A DNA stretch of 64,000 nt, taken from NCBI GenBank assembly GCA_008933765.1, contig WBUK01000007.1, forward strand, positions 1-64,000. Direction: 5' to 3'. This stretch comes from Ignavibacteriaceae bacterium (lineage in GTDB: Bacteria > Bacteroidota > Ignavibacteria > Ignavibacteriales > Ignavibacteriaceae). How positions within the stretch are numbered: position 1 is the stretch's first letter; each line of letters opens with the position of its first letter. Under the pieces are notes generated by a model, which was given only the letters and a program-made list of their open reading frames with translations, ran no database searches and was not told where the DNA came from. The position numbers and the translations under genes were made by a program. Positions 18,575-27,530 of this stretch are shown here, in pieces.

Positions 18575-19927
18575 ATGGAAATAGTATCAATTCTCAGAGG
18601 GATTCTTGGGGTCGGTGTGCTTCTTGGGATCGCCTTCCTTCTATCCAACAACAAAAAAAATGTCAACTGGCGCTTAGTTGCCGGTGGTTTGTCTATTCAA
18701 TTTGTCCTCGCGATTTTCCTGATTAAGGGGCAGGCAATGTCGGAGTTTTTTGCACCACTCGGCTGGGTTAAGTCTTTTTTCCAGTGGGTTAGTTCATTTT
18801 TCGTTGTAATTCTCGAGTACTCTGAGGCTGGTGCTTCATTTGTATTTGGTAACCTGGCGGTATCACCGGGGAAAGATGGAAGCCTCGGTTCATTTTTCGC
18901 CTTTCAAGTTCTGCCGACAATTATCTTTTTCGCTTCATTAATTGCCATTCTCTACTACTTAGGTGTGATGCAGAAAGTGGTTCAGGCGATGGCTTGGGTG
19001 ATGGCAAAGATTATGGGCACAAGCGGTGCTGAATCTTTATCGTGTACGGCTAACATTTTTGTCGGGCAAACTGAAGCCCCCCTGATAATTAAACCATATT
19101 TGGATAAAATGACTAAAAGTGAGATGCTAACCGTAATGACGGGAGGTATGGCAACAATTGCCGGTGGTGTTATGGCGGCTTACATCCAGATGTTGGGGCA
19201 ATCGTTTGCCGAATCAAGAGGTGTTTCACTTCAGGATGGGCAGCTTTTGTTTGCCACACAGTTGCTGAGCGCTTCGGTTATGGCTGCACCGGCTGCGCTG
19301 TTAATTTCAAAAATTATCTTCCCTGAAATGGATGAACCTGCCACACGGGGAACTGTAAAACTATCGGTCGAAAAAAACGGCTCCAATGTGATTGAGGCGG
19401 CATCAAACGGTGCTATGGATGGTCTTCACTTAGCACTTAATGTTGCCGGTATGCTGATTGCTTTCATCTGTTTGATCGCACTTTTTAACGGCATCTTGGG
19501 ATGGGTTGGCGATATTACCGCACTAAACCCAATTTTAGTTAAAGAATATGGCTCACCCCTCAGTTTCCAGTTGTTGATCGGCTTTATTCTGCAGCCGGTA
19601 GCAATTGCTATCGGGGTGCCATTTAACGATACTTTAAGTTTCGGCAGTTTACTCGGCACAAAAACCGTGTTAAACGAGTTCGTTGCATATCTTGATCTTG
19701 CTGCAATGGTTAAGGATAATGTTATTGCTGATCCTAAATCAATTTTTATGGCTTCTTATGCGCTTTGCGGGTTCGCAAACTTTTCATCCATTGCCATTCA
19801 GGTTGGTGGAATTGGCGCCCTTGCGCCTGACAGAAAATCTGATTTGGCACAACTCGGTATTAAAGCAGTGATTGGCGGAACCCTTTCAACACTCCTTTCT
19901 GCAACTATTGCAGGAATATTCTTCTAA
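18575..19927 (+). CDS. Concentrative nucleoside transporter (NupC/CNT family)
   Basis: A 450-residue inner-membrane symporter that imports nucleosides with Na+ or H+. The CNT signature is strong: GTSGAESLSCTANIFVGQTEAPLIIKPY-type segment (residues 148-176), MTGGMATIAGGVMAAYI, the PAALLISKIIFPE loop and the GYANFSSI-like CGFANFSSIAIQVGGIG near residue 400. It starts 21 bp after the glycosyltransferase and lies just upstream of purine nucleoside phosphorylase. The transporter and phosphorylase plausibly form a nucleoside salvage unit. Confidence 0.93.
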   Translation: MEIVSILRGILGVGVLLGIAFLLSNNKKNVNWRLVAGGLSIQFVLAIFLIKGQAMSEFFAPLGWVKSFFQWVSSFFVVILEYSEAGASFVFGNLAVSPGKDGSLGSFFAFQVLPTIIFFASLIAILYYLGVMQKVVQAMAWVMAKIMGTSGAESLSCTANIFVGQTEAPLIIKPYLDKMTKSEMLTVMTGGMATIAGGVMAAYIQMLGQSFAESRGVSLQDGQLLFATQLLSASVMAAPAALLISKIIFPEMDEPATRGTVKLSVEKNGSNVIEAASNGAMDGLHLALNVAGMLIAFICLIALFNGILGWVGDITALNPILVKEYGSPLSFQLLIGFILQPVAIAIGVPFNDTLSFGSLLGTKTVLNEFVAYLDLAAMVKDNVIADPKSIFMASYALCGFANFSSIAIQVGGIGALAPDRKSDLAQLGIKAVIGGTLSTLLSATIAGIFF

Positions 19928-20004
19928 AAGAATTGGTGTTAAATTGTGAAATGCTGTGAAAACTCTGACTCTGCTAAAAAATTAACGATGGATATCTTTC
20001 TGAA

Positions 20005-20832
20005 ATGATTGACTTAGAGTCCCACTATGGTGAGCTTTTAGATATACTAAAAAAAGATTTGGAGGGTGAAGTAATTCACCTTGCAATTGTTCTTGGTTCC
20101 GGGCTGGGTAAATTCCCTGAAACAATTAAAATAGTTAAAACCTGGGATGGAGATAACCTGCCGAACTACCCCCGCTCTACGGTTGAGGGGCACTCGGGAA
20201 AACTTATCCTGGGCGATATTGAAGGGAAAAAGTGCTTAGTCTTTCAAGGCAGATTTCACTTCTATGAAGGCTATCAGGTTCATGAAACTATAGTGCCCTC
20301 AATAATTACAAAATATCTTGGTATCCCCTATCTCTTACTTACCAATGCTGCCGGAGGGGTAAACCTCGATTTTGAACCGGGCGACTTGATGCTATGCACT
20401 TCTTTCCTCGGGTTTGGTATTAAACCTGAACTTGACCAGGTAATGAAAATAGCTCAACTTGAAGACAGGAACAACTTTCTGAAAACACCTGACCCCGATT
20501 TTAACGACATAATTATCTGGTCGGCACTTGAGGAGAAAGTGCACCTGAAAGAAGGGGTTTATTGGTACAACAAGGGACCCACATACGAAACCCCGGCAGA
20601 AATAAGGATGGTGGATAAGTTTGGCGTCAGCGCCGTTGGAATGTCAACCGTTGCTGAGGCATATTGGGCTTCCGCAAACGGTGTTAAGGTCAGCTGCATC
20701 TCGTGCATTACGAACTACGCTGCGGGGCTTTCCCCACACAAACTGAGCCACGAAGATGTTACGATTGCCGCAAAATTAGTGGAAAATAAATTCAACAGAT
20801 TAGTCAGAAGAATTGCCGCCTACTTTGAGTAG
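20005..20832 (+). CDS. punA: Purine nucleoside phosphorylase, trimeric (PNPH) type
   Basis: A 275-residue cytosolic enzyme that splits purine nucleosides with phosphate to give the free base and (deoxy)ribose-1-phosphate. Hallmarks are the phosphate loop LGSGLG, the GHSGKL and QGRFHFYEGY segments, TNAAGGVN, KGPTYETPAE and the base-contact region VGMSTVAEA. The final CITNYAAG is also typical. It follows the nucleoside transporter, which would supply its substrate. The spacing is 77 bp, so co-transcription is likely but not proven. Confidence 0.94.
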   Translation: MIDLESHYGELLDILKKDLEGEVIHLAIVLGSGLGKFPETIKIVKTWDGDNLPNYPRSTVEGHSGKLILGDIEGKKCLVFQGRFHFYEGYQVHETIVPSIITKYLGIPYLLLTNAAGGVNLDFEPGDLMLCTSFLGFGIKPELDQVMKIAQLEDRNNFLKTPDPDFNDIIIWSALEEKVHLKEGVYWYNKGPTYETPAEIRMVDKFGVSAVGMSTVAEAYWASANGVKVSCISCITNYAAGLSPHKLSHEDVTIAAKLVENKFNRLVRRIAAYFE

Positions 20833-20860
20833 AACCGGTTTAGTTGAGTTAAAAATACAA

Positions 20861-21577
20861 TTAATCTGCCTGTTTTAAGTAGAACCGGCTCAAATTAAAT
20901 GCGGAATACAATACAGCCGTCTCACTTCTGAGTCGGTTTTGTGTAAGGTGGAAAAGATTCTCTTTTTCAAACTTAGCCAGTTCGCGCCGGCTCAAACCAC
21001 CCTCCGGTCCCGTTATTAAAATGTACCCGGTGGTAGGGTCAGGTGTAAAATCCGCAAAACTTTTTCCTGCTTCCAGATCAAACCCGATTATTTTTGAGCC
21101 CCTGTCAAACAAGCTATCAAACTTAGGTACAAATTGAATTTCAGGAGCAAACGGATTGAAAGACTGTTTTGCGGCAGCAATTGCAGTTTTTCTCCATTGC
21201 TCAACCTTGAACCCCTTCCCTACTGTGAAATCTGACTCATAAAAAACAAACCTTGAAAAACCCGTTTCGACAAGTTTTTCAAGGCAAAATTTAATTTTAT
21301 CGTTGCTTTTCAGGCGAGGGATAGCTATTTCAATTTGAGAGAGACGATTTTCAATTTTGTGAGTAGCAATAAGTTTACACTCGATTTGCTCGTGATCTGT
21401 TTGGTTAATCAACACTTCAATTATTGAACCGTCACCTTCGGTAATAAAGATTCGATCACCAATCTTATGCCTCATAACCTTGAGAATATGATCGATATCA
21501 TCACCCTGAAAAATTAGATTTTCATCCCGGTGGGTTATTTCTCCCCAAAATAATTCCTCACCTGCAAAGCGTTTCAT
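20861..21577 (-). CDS. rsmE: 16S rRNA (uracil-1498-N3)-methyltransferase
   Basis: A 238-residue SPOUT methyltransferase that modifies U1498 of 16S rRNA with SAM. An N-terminal PUA-like domain (HILKVMRHKIGDRIFITEGDG) precedes the trefoil-knot domain, whose SAM-binding knot reads ITGPEGGLSRRE, followed by LTQNRLRSETA. The protein is the usual length. It converges with purine nucleoside phosphorylase and lies 6 bp downstream of a small outer-membrane-type gene on the same strand, which suggests co-transcription. Confidence 0.93.
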   Translation of the reverse strand: MKRFAGEELFWGEITHRDENLIFQGDDIDHILKVMRHKIGDRIFITEGDGSIIEVLINQTDHEQIECKLIATHKIENRLSQIEIAIPRLKSNDKIKFCLEKLVETGFSRFVFYESDFTVGKGFKVEQWRKTAIAAAKQSFNPFAPEIQFVPKFDSLFDRGSKIIGFDLEAGKSFADFTPDPTTGYILITGPEGGLSRRELAKFEKENLFHLTQNRLRSETAVLYSAFNLSRFYLKQAD

Positions 21578-21583
21578 TTCTTT

Positions 21584-22036
21584 TTATTTGAAATAATAGC
21601 GTACCCCGATTGCACTGTTAAAATCAAAATGTGTATCTGGCACTATATCTAACAAAGGCACTATTTCAAGAAAAATATCGAACGGTGCTTTAGGAAACTC
21701 GTAAGCCATTCCTACAGGCACTCTGACCCCAATCCGGCTTTTTTCCTGCAGCTTAATTCTGCCGCCAATACCAAAATAAACCGGTAACCTTCCGCTGCGC
21801 ACTTTCAAAAAATCGTTGTCGTGATAAAGATAATCAGCGTGAATATGCAGCGCTGCTTCTTTCTTGAACGACCATGCTACGGCGGCATCAATTGCGTGAT
21901 CCTTACTCAAAAATAACTTTGCAGATAGACCCGTCGGTTCACCAACGATTATTCCTGCGCCAAACCCTCCAACCTGTGCAAATATTGAAGAAGCCGAAAA
22001 AAGCAGAAATACGATTACGGATCTGAATATTTTCAT
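21584..22036 (-). CDS. Small exported beta-barrel-like protein of unknown function
   Basis: About 150 residues after choosing the ATG at 22036, which has GGAAA upstream and begins a clean signal peptide (MKIFRSVIVFLLFSASSIFAQ). The open frame extends upstream to 22207, but that part lacks coding character and overlaps the divergent menI promoter region. The mature part is Gly- and aromatic-rich with alternating hydrophobics (VYFGIGGRIKL, SRIGVRVPVGMAYEF) and ends SAIGVRYYFK, as expected for a small outer-membrane barrel. I recognise no specific family. It is encoded 6 bp before rsmE. Confidence 0.7.
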   Translation of the reverse strand: MKIFRSVIVFLLFSASSIFAQVGGFGAGIIVGEPTGLSAKLFLSKDHAIDAAVAWSFKKEAALHIHADYLYHDNDFLKVRSGRLPVYFGIGGRIKLQEKSRIGVRVPVGMAYEFPKAPFDIFLEIVPLLDIVPDTHFDFNSAIGVRYYFK

Positions 22037-22118
22037 ATTTTTCCTTTCAGAATTTTTCTTTTTGTCGTTCCAAAAATAAGAAAACGGCAGTTTATGAAAA
22101 CAGTAATAAGGTTGACCT

Positions 22119-22517
22119 ATGTTCTTAGTTGAAAAATATATATCATTTGGTGATTGCGACCCGGCAGGTGTGATATTCTTCTCACGGGTTTTTGATATTG
22201 CACACACAGTATATGAAAAATTCCTTTTTGATAATAATCTGGGAGATTATTTCGCTAATCGGGAAGTGCTTATTCCTCTTGTGCATGCGGAAGCTGACTA
22301 TAAAAAACCGCTGCGAACAGGCGATATTGTGAACGCTGTTGTAAGACTTGCAGAACTTAAAGAATGTTCTTTTAAGCTTTCCTACTCAATTTTTGATAAA
22401 TCGGGGAAAGTTGCCGTTACTATTAAAACTGTGCACACAACTGTTACGAAAGCCGAATTTAAGAAATGCCCCGTACCGGAGGATTTGAAAACGGCTTTAC
22501 TGAAAATTAGGGATTAA
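22119..22517 (+). CDS. menI: Hotdog-fold thioesterase, probable DHNA-CoA thioesterase
   Basis: A 132-residue 4HBT-type thioesterase. The signature FGDCDPAGVIFFSRVFD holds the catalytic Asp of the 4-hydroxybenzoyl-CoA-thioesterase-like class, followed by HAEADYKKPLRTGD. Enzymes of this shape release 1,4-dihydroxy-2-naphthoate from its CoA ester in menaquinone synthesis. The position beside menE-menA-menB-menH makes that role likely, although it is on the opposite strand and convergent with menE. A general acyl-CoA thioesterase is the alternative. It starts at the ATG at 22119 after AAGG. Confidence 0.75.
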   Translation: MFLVEKYISFGDCDPAGVIFFSRVFDIAHTVYEKFLFDNNLGDYFANREVLIPLVHAEADYKKPLRTGDIVNAVVRLAELKECSFKLSYSIFDKSGKVAVTIKTVHTTVTKAEFKKCPVPEDLKTALLKIRD

Positions 22518-22608
22518 AGATTTTGGGTTTAGGGTTGTTGCTTGATGTTTATGGTTTTCGTTTATGGTTTGAGATTTTGTATTTATGATTTGGAAATATG
22601 GTTTAAAG

Positions 22609-24540
22609 TTAAAAAAGTAACTTTTGTGCAGCAACCGCATCAGGTTTCCCCGATTCGGTGAGCGGAATTGAATCAACAACTGTGAGGTATTTAGGCACTT
22701 TATAGGCTGCTATTTTCTCACGGAGATAACCATAAAGATCTGCAAGATCGATGGTTAAGTTACCGGTTACTAAAGCTGATATTGCATCCCCCCATTTACT
22801 GTCTTGAATGCCGAAGACAAATGCTTCATCAACGCCGGGGTATGATTTTATCGCCCTTTCTATCTCCTGGGGGTCAACATTAATTCCGCCGGAGATCAAA
22901 ACTCTGTCCCCTCTCCCCTTTAAAATGAAGTATTGAGGTTCAGATTGAGCCTTTTGTTTTGCGTTCCTATCACTTTGCTGCGGATTAGGGATTAACTCAG
23001 CCAAATCACCGGTATTGAAAAAGCCGTCTTTTAACACGGTGGCACTGAGTTTTTCATCATCCAGATAACGGCTGAAAAGATGATTCGATTTCAGCAATAA
23101 AACCCCATCTTTTACGGAAAGATTCACACCTTGAATTGCTCTGTATTTTGGCTTAAATTGCTCAGAATATTCTGATGAGTTAGCAGATTTTACCCGATCT
23201 TCTATTTGAAGATCCGGCTGTAAATCTCCAAAATCCGGGGAATCTGATATATTTTCATCCTCCGTTAAAAAATTTGAAAGGTCGCACATTGAGATAAAAG
23301 CAGCGGTTTCTGAGGAACCATAAACCAAAACTATTGGGTAACCTGCCGCTACCGCATGTTTCAACAACTGTGTTTCAGCAGTGGCACCACCGAGTAAAAT
23401 TTTTCGAAATTTCCCTCGGTATTTTTGATTTGAAAGCTCGTTTTTAAGTTGAGCCGGAACCCAGGATACTATCGTTGGTGCGAAACCTTCGAGAAAAGCA
23501 CCAATTTTCTGTTCATTACTTTCTCCAATTTTATGTGCCTTATTATCTTCAATTTTTTGTTTTTTGCTTTCAGCGGTTTTGCGTTTTTTAACATCGGTTG
23601 ATTTAACCACTAAAGAAACATCGGTTACAGAAATCCCGTCCTGAATCAAACCCGATTTATTACGATCAGTTGATTCAACAATTAACGGTACCCCTGCAAC
23701 GGCAGCACGAAGCATAATCATAAAACCCGAAATATGGTTCAACGGCAACGAAAGCAACCATCGGTCTGTCGGAACAACTGAAAGAGCGCTGTTTCCGTCC
23801 TCTGCTGCAGATAAAAGTGAACTGAACGAATGAACAACCGCTTTCGGTTTCCCCGAGCTGCCTGAAGTCAGAATAACAACAGCATCCTCACCGGTTACTT
23901 CGTATTTACTCTTTATTATTCTGTGCGCGCTCTGTAATTCTTGATGAAAATTTTTAACGCTTGGGTTTCCCGAAAATTCTGTCCCATCATCCAAATTTGA
24001 AAAATTCGCTGTCCGGGAGTTTCCCTTCAAGTTGGATGGATCCATTATTTCCTGATTTTCTTTCAATCCTGAAAATTTCTTCGATTTTGATAAATCTGCC
24101 GGATAACTTAACTTTAGTTCGGTACTGTTAAACACTCCGTCAAAAATTGTTGCAGCAGGGTTGAATCTTTCAATCAATGCTTCAACCTCAAAGGAAGTTG
24201 CTCTTGAAGATATTAAGATTGGCAGAAAATGATTTTCAACAGAAAAGATAAGAGAAGAAATGAAAATAAGCGGGTTTTCACTTCGAATTAAAACGGTTCC
24301 TGACTTTGGTTGCTCACTTTCAATTTCAGCCCTACTTTTCGTTTCAACATCGACTCTAATTTTCTTCTGAAAATCAAAACCAATCTCTCCGGCTCTAAAG
24401 AAAGCATAATTCGCTTCGATTTTTAGATTAGTGGGAAGAAGCCCTTCTTGCTGCAGTAACTTCACGAGTGAAGTCTCAGCAACAATTCGAAGATTTTTTA
24501 GATAAGTAAGAAAACGATTCCGTGCATTTTCACCCGGCAT
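22609..24540 (-). CDS. menE: o-Succinylbenzoate-CoA ligase, enlarged by low-complexity inserts
   Basis: This ANL-superfamily ligase activates o-succinylbenzoate with ATP and CoA in menaquinone synthesis. Motifs: VVILTSGSSGKPKAVVHS (P-loop), YGSSETAAF, FFNTGDLAEL, LKGRGDRVLISGGINVDPQEIE and the catalytic Lys in PLTESGKPD. At 643 residues it is about 150 longer than usual. The extra length sits in charged, internally repetitive inserts, for example STDRNKS...STDVKKRK with ESKKQKIEDNKAHKIG-type repeats around residues 285-345, and Ser/Asn-rich stretches near residues 155-205 and 435-475. The core motifs remain intact. It lies 11 bp after menA. Confidence 0.9.
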   Translation of the reverse strand: MPGENARNRFLTYLKNLRIVAETSLVKLLQQEGLLPTNLKIEANYAFFRAGEIGFDFQKKIRVDVETKSRAEIESEQPKSGTVLIRSENPLIFISSLIFSVENHFLPILISSRATSFEVEALIERFNPAATIFDGVFNSTELKLSYPADLSKSKKFSGLKENQEIMDPSNLKGNSRTANFSNLDDGTEFSGNPSVKNFHQELQSAHRIIKSKYEVTGEDAVVILTSGSSGKPKAVVHSFSSLLSAAEDGNSALSVVPTDRWLLSLPLNHISGFMIMLRAAVAGVPLIVESTDRNKSGLIQDGISVTDVSLVVKSTDVKKRKTAESKKQKIEDNKAHKIGESNEQKIGAFLEGFAPTIVSWVPAQLKNELSNQKYRGKFRKILLGGATAETQLLKHAVAAGYPIVLVYGSSETAAFISMCDLSNFLTEDENISDSPDFGDLQPDLQIEDRVKSANSSEYSEQFKPKYRAIQGVNLSVKDGVLLLKSNHLFSRYLDDEKLSATVLKDGFFNTGDLAELIPNPQQSDRNAKQKAQSEPQYFILKGRGDRVLISGGINVDPQEIERAIKSYPGVDEAFVFGIQDSKWGDAISALVTGNLTIDLADLYGYLREKIAAYKVPKYLTVVDSIPLTESGKPDAVAAQKLLF

Positions 24541-24551
24541 AATCGATTACA

Positions 24552-25427
24552 CTAAAGAATGATACCGACGGCAAACAAAACACCGTAAATAGCCGAAAGT
24601 CTTGCCGTCAATTCCAAAGCCGGGTTAAGTTCTGTACCTGTGCGGTTAATCAGCATCACTATCAGTTTATAAGCAAACGGTAGGGTCAGATACGGTAAAA
24701 ATATCCAACTGTTCAAATCATAATAAAGAAACATAATTAAAGGTACAGAGAAAGAGGAAAGCAAAAGAACAAGGTACTCACCTACTGCAAAGTTTTTACC
24801 CAGAAGCACAGCAAGGGTTTTTTTACCGGCGATACGATCCTGCTCAATATCTCTGTAGTTGTTAACAACCAGGATATTAGTAACCAGTGCCCCCACAGGA
24901 ATTGACGACAGAAGGGCTTGGCTTGAAATGTAGCCCGTGTTAATGAAGTAAGTTCCAATCGTCCCGACAAACCCAAAGAAAAGAAAAACAAAGATATCCC
25001 CCAACCCGTTATACGCCAGTGGAAAGGGACCTCCAGTGTACATAAACCCGGCAATAATGGATAAAACTCCAATCGTTAGTATGAAAAATCCCGCATGATA
25101 TACAAGATAGAGCCCCAGCAAAAAAGCGGCACCAAAAGTAAGATAAATTGCAATTTTCATCTCTTTTTCAGTTACCCACCCCTCGTTCAATGCTCTTTTT
25201 GGTCCGACACGGTGCTCTGTATCAGCACCTTTTTGGAAGTCATAAAGATCGTTCGTGTAGTTTGTTGCTATTTGAATCAGCAACGAGCAAAGCAAAGCAA
25301 CCACCGAGGCAGAAGTGCTAAAATTGTGTTCAGCCACCGCCAGAGATGTACCTACAATAACAGGTACGAACGCTGCAAAAAGCGTTTTGGGCCTTGCTGA
25401 TAGAAAAAATGCGGTAAATTTGTTCAT
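24552..25427 (-). CDS. menA: 1,4-Dihydroxy-2-naphthoate polyprenyltransferase
   Basis: A 291-residue UbiA-family inner-membrane enzyme that attaches the polyprenyl tail to DHNA, giving demethylmenaquinone. About eight hydrophobic helices are visible. The prenyl-diphosphate/Mg2+ motif is NYTNDLYDFQKGAD (NDxxD), and the second Asp motif is NNYRDIEQDRIAGKKTLAVLLGK. It starts with the family-like AFFLSARPKTLFAAFVPVIVGTSLA. The gene lies between menE and the 20-bp repeat array that separates it from menB. Confidence 0.95.
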   Translation of the reverse strand: MNKFTAFFLSARPKTLFAAFVPVIVGTSLAVAEHNFSTSASVVALLCSLLIQIATNYTNDLYDFQKGADTEHRVGPKRALNEGWVTEKEMKIAIYLTFGAAFLLGLYLVYHAGFFILTIGVLSIIAGFMYTGGPFPLAYNGLGDIFVFLFFGFVGTIGTYFINTGYISSQALLSSIPVGALVTNILVVNNYRDIEQDRIAGKKTLAVLLGKNFAVGEYLVLLLSSFSVPLIMFLYYDLNSWIFLPYLTLPFAYKLIVMLINRTGTELNPALELTARLSAIYGVLFAVGIIL

Positions 25428-25439
25428 ACTATCTCATTT

Positions 25440-25580
25440 TTCAGGGAAATTTACGGAACTCCGGAGAAATTTACGAAATTTCAGGTGAATTTTACGAACT
25501 TCAGGGAAATTTTACGACCTCAATCGAAAAAATACCGAACTTTGGGAAAAATAAACGAACTTCAGATGAAGTTAAATTAT
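25440..25580. repeat. 20-bp minisatellite between menB and menA, seven copies
   Basis: Seven degenerate 20-21-bp units with consensus TTCAGGGAAATTTTACGAAC (starts at 25440, 25460, 25480, 25500, 25520, 25541 and 25561) fill the entire menB-menA spacer. The last unit abuts the menB stop. No reading frame or hairpin explains it. Confidence 0.93.
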
Positions 25581-25581
25581 C

Positions 25582-26415
25582 TCAAGGAAGTTTCGGGAAT
25601 TTATCAAATTCGGGTTTTCTTTTTTCTAAGTACGCTTTTTTGCCTTCCTGCGCTTCTTCAGTCATATAGAAAAGTAAAGTTGCATTTCCGGCAAGTTCCT
25701 GAATACCCTGCTGACCATCCAACTCCGCATTAAAAGCTGATTTTAACAGCCTAAGCGCCAACGGGCTCATCTGCAACATTTCTTTTGCCCATTGAACCCC
25801 CTCGGCTTCCAATTGATCGACCGGAACAACTTTGTTCACCATCCCCATATCATACGCTTCCTGAGCGGTATATTGACGGCAAAGGTACCAAATTTCACGG
25901 GCTCTTTTTTGCCCTACCATTCGGGCTAAATAGGAAGCGCCAAAACCTCCGTCAAAACTGCCAACTTTGGGGCCTGTTTGACCAAATATTGCATTTTCTG
26001 CAGCGATTGTAAGATCGCAAACCACATGTAAAACATGCCCACCCCCAATTGCATATCCGGCTACTAATGCAACCACAGGTTTCGGAATGCTTCTTATTAA
26101 TTTTTGAAGATCAAGCACATTCAGACGCGGGACGCCATCGCCGCCAATATAACCCTGATCCCCTCTGATCCTTTGATCACCGCCTGAACAAAAAGCGTAT
26201 TTACCGTCAGCTGATGGGCTTTTTCCGGTTAATAAAATGACTCCAATTTTCTGATCTTCCCTCGCATCAGTGAAAGCATTATACATTTCAATAACGGTCT
26301 CAGGACGGAATGCATTCCGCACTTCGGGTCGGTTAATCGTAATTTTGGCAATGCCGTCAGCTTTTTCGTATAAAATGTCGGTGTATTTCCCGACTGATTT
26401 CCAGTTAATTTCCAT
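25582..26415 (-). CDS. menB: 1,4-Dihydroxy-2-naphthoyl-CoA synthase
   Basis: A 277-residue crotonase-fold enzyme that cyclises o-succinylbenzoyl-CoA to DHNA-CoA. MenB-specific features include [16 protein letters not shown], the oxyanion-hole stretch [41 protein letters not shown] and [18 protein letters not shown], followed by [15 protein letters not shown]. The protein is full length and the ATG at 26415 is well placed, 14 bp after menH. The gene order menH-menB-menA-menE on this strand is a partial menaquinone operon. Confidence 0.97.
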   Translation of the reverse strand: MEINWKSVGKYTDILYEKADGIAKITINRPEVRNAFRPETVIEMYNAFTDAREDQKIGVILLTGKSPSADGKYAFCSGGDQRIRGDQGYIGGDGVPRLNVLDLQKLIRSIPKPVVALVAGYAIGGGHVLHVVCDLTIAAENAIFGQTGPKVGSFDGGFGASYLARMVGQKRAREIWYLCRQYTAQEAYDMGMVNKVVPVDQLEAEGVQWAKEMLQMSPLALRLLKSAFNAELDGQQGIQELAGNATLLFYMTEEAQEGKKAYLEKRKPEFDKFPKLP

Positions 26416-26429
26416 AACAATTCCGGTTT

Positions 26430-27341
26430 TCAGTTCAAATCAGTTAAAAATTTCAAAATAAGAGCCACAGTTTCTTTCGGTTTTTCAATGTAAACAGTGT
26501 GCCAGCTCTCTTTAACAACAAAATGTTGAAAGTCTTTGTTCATCCGCGAAAGCCTCTCAGCAATTTTGCAATATTTTAAGTCGTTTTTCCCGGTTATCAG
26601 TAACCCTTTTTGATTAAAGCGGTTACCTCCGTAGAATTTTGAATGATTAAGTACTACTTCTCCTGTTCCGCTTATTTTCAAGTAAAGCGGTGTCATAATA
26701 CCGGTTCGGCTTAATTTTGAGTGAAGTGGTGCCATAACACCCGTTCCGCTCATTAATAAATAGTTGCTTAAAACTTCAGGATCATTTTTAAGGCGTTGCT
26801 CCCTGTAATCCGACATAAATTCTTCCGGCAAGTTTTTAAGCCCGTTAAACATATCGAGAGAAAGCCATTTTTCAAGCCATTCAGCCGTTCCTTTTTCCCT
26901 GATTTCTTTTGCAAGTGCCCTGTCGGCTTTTTTTCTTTTTTTCCTTTCAAGGTCATCCGCAATTCCGGGAGTGGAACTTATTGCCACAAATCCTTTTTGT
27001 GTTTTAAGAATTTCATTTGCAGACAAATAAAACACTATTCTCCCTCCGGCGGAATAGCCACACGGCACTACTGAGCCAATTTTGTTAGCCTTAACAATTG
27101 TTTTTATTATATCTGCAATTGCGGAAAATGAGTAAAGATTAAGGTCATCCCCTTTTTCGGATTCACCACAGCCCGGCAGATCCATGGTTAAATAACTTTG
27201 CTCAGGTGGCAGATAACTGATTAAACTCTCCCAGTCCCGCGAAGAACCGCCAAATCCGTGAATAAACAGAAGAGTGTGCCGGCTGCCCTCGTTGTGATAG
27301 AGATAATTAATCCCCACACCATTAAAAATTAATTTCGCCAA
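26430..27341 (-). CDS. menH: Alpha/beta hydrolase, probable SHCHC synthase
   Basis: A 303-residue alpha/beta hydrolase. The oxyanion region is [12 protein letters not shown], the nucleophile Ser97 sits in PCGYSAGG, Asp254 in TGKNDLKY and His281 in [11 protein letters not shown]. MenH eliminates pyruvate from SEPHCHC to form SHCHC in menaquinone synthesis. The assignment relies on being first in the menH-menB-menA-menE run. The enzyme is about 40 residues longer than usual because three 13-residue repeats (residues 198-236) are inserted between the cap region and the Asp strand. Confidence 0.85.
   Translation of the reverse strand: MAKLIFNGVGINYLYHNEGSRHTLLFIHGFGGSSRDWESLISYLPPEQSYLTMDLPGCGESEKGDDLNLYSFSAIADIIKTIVKANKIGSVVPCGYSAGGRIVFYLSANEILKTQKGFVAISSTPGIADDLERKKRKKADRALAKEIREKGTAEWLEKWLSLDMFNGLKNLPEEFMSDYREQRLKNDPEVLSNYLLMSGTGVMAPLHSKLSRTGIMTPLYLKISGTGEVVLNHSKFYGGNRFNQKGLLITGKNDLKYCKIAERLSRMNKDFQHFVVKESWHTVYIEKPKETVALILKFLTDLN
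26634..26750 (-). repeat. In-frame 39-bp triplicate inside menH
   Basis: Three head-to-tail 39-bp units encode [26 protein letters not shown] and [13 protein letters not shown] (residues 198-236). The period is a multiple of three, so the frame is kept. The units differ at both synonymous and non-synonymous sites. It is the coding equivalent of the intergenic minisatellites in this window. Confidence 0.92.
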
Positions 27342-27349
27342 TTATACCA

Positions 27350-27530
27350 TTCTCTCAATTAATCCATTCCAGGAATTAATCAATTTCACTAATTAATTAA
27401 TTCTCGCCACTAACCAATTCCATCGATTAACCAATTCCATCAAATAACCAGCTCAATCAAATAACCAATTCCATCAAATAATTAATTTCATTCAACAATC
27501 AATTCCATCCGATAATCACAAAACAAAAAT
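27350..27530. repeat. Degenerate 17-18-bp repeat array upstream of menH
   Basis: The whole spacer between menH and the M28 peptidase gene consists of variants of AATAACCAATTCCATCA, about ten copies with a 17-18-bp period. They are most regular at about 27410-27480 and more drifted at both ends. It lies where a menH promoter would be expected, so regulatory sequence may be embedded in it. Confidence 0.8.

Noticed and set aside
22037-22207. N-terminal extension of the small exported protein
   Set aside because: The upstream part lacks coding character and would bury a clean signal peptide that has its own ribosome site.
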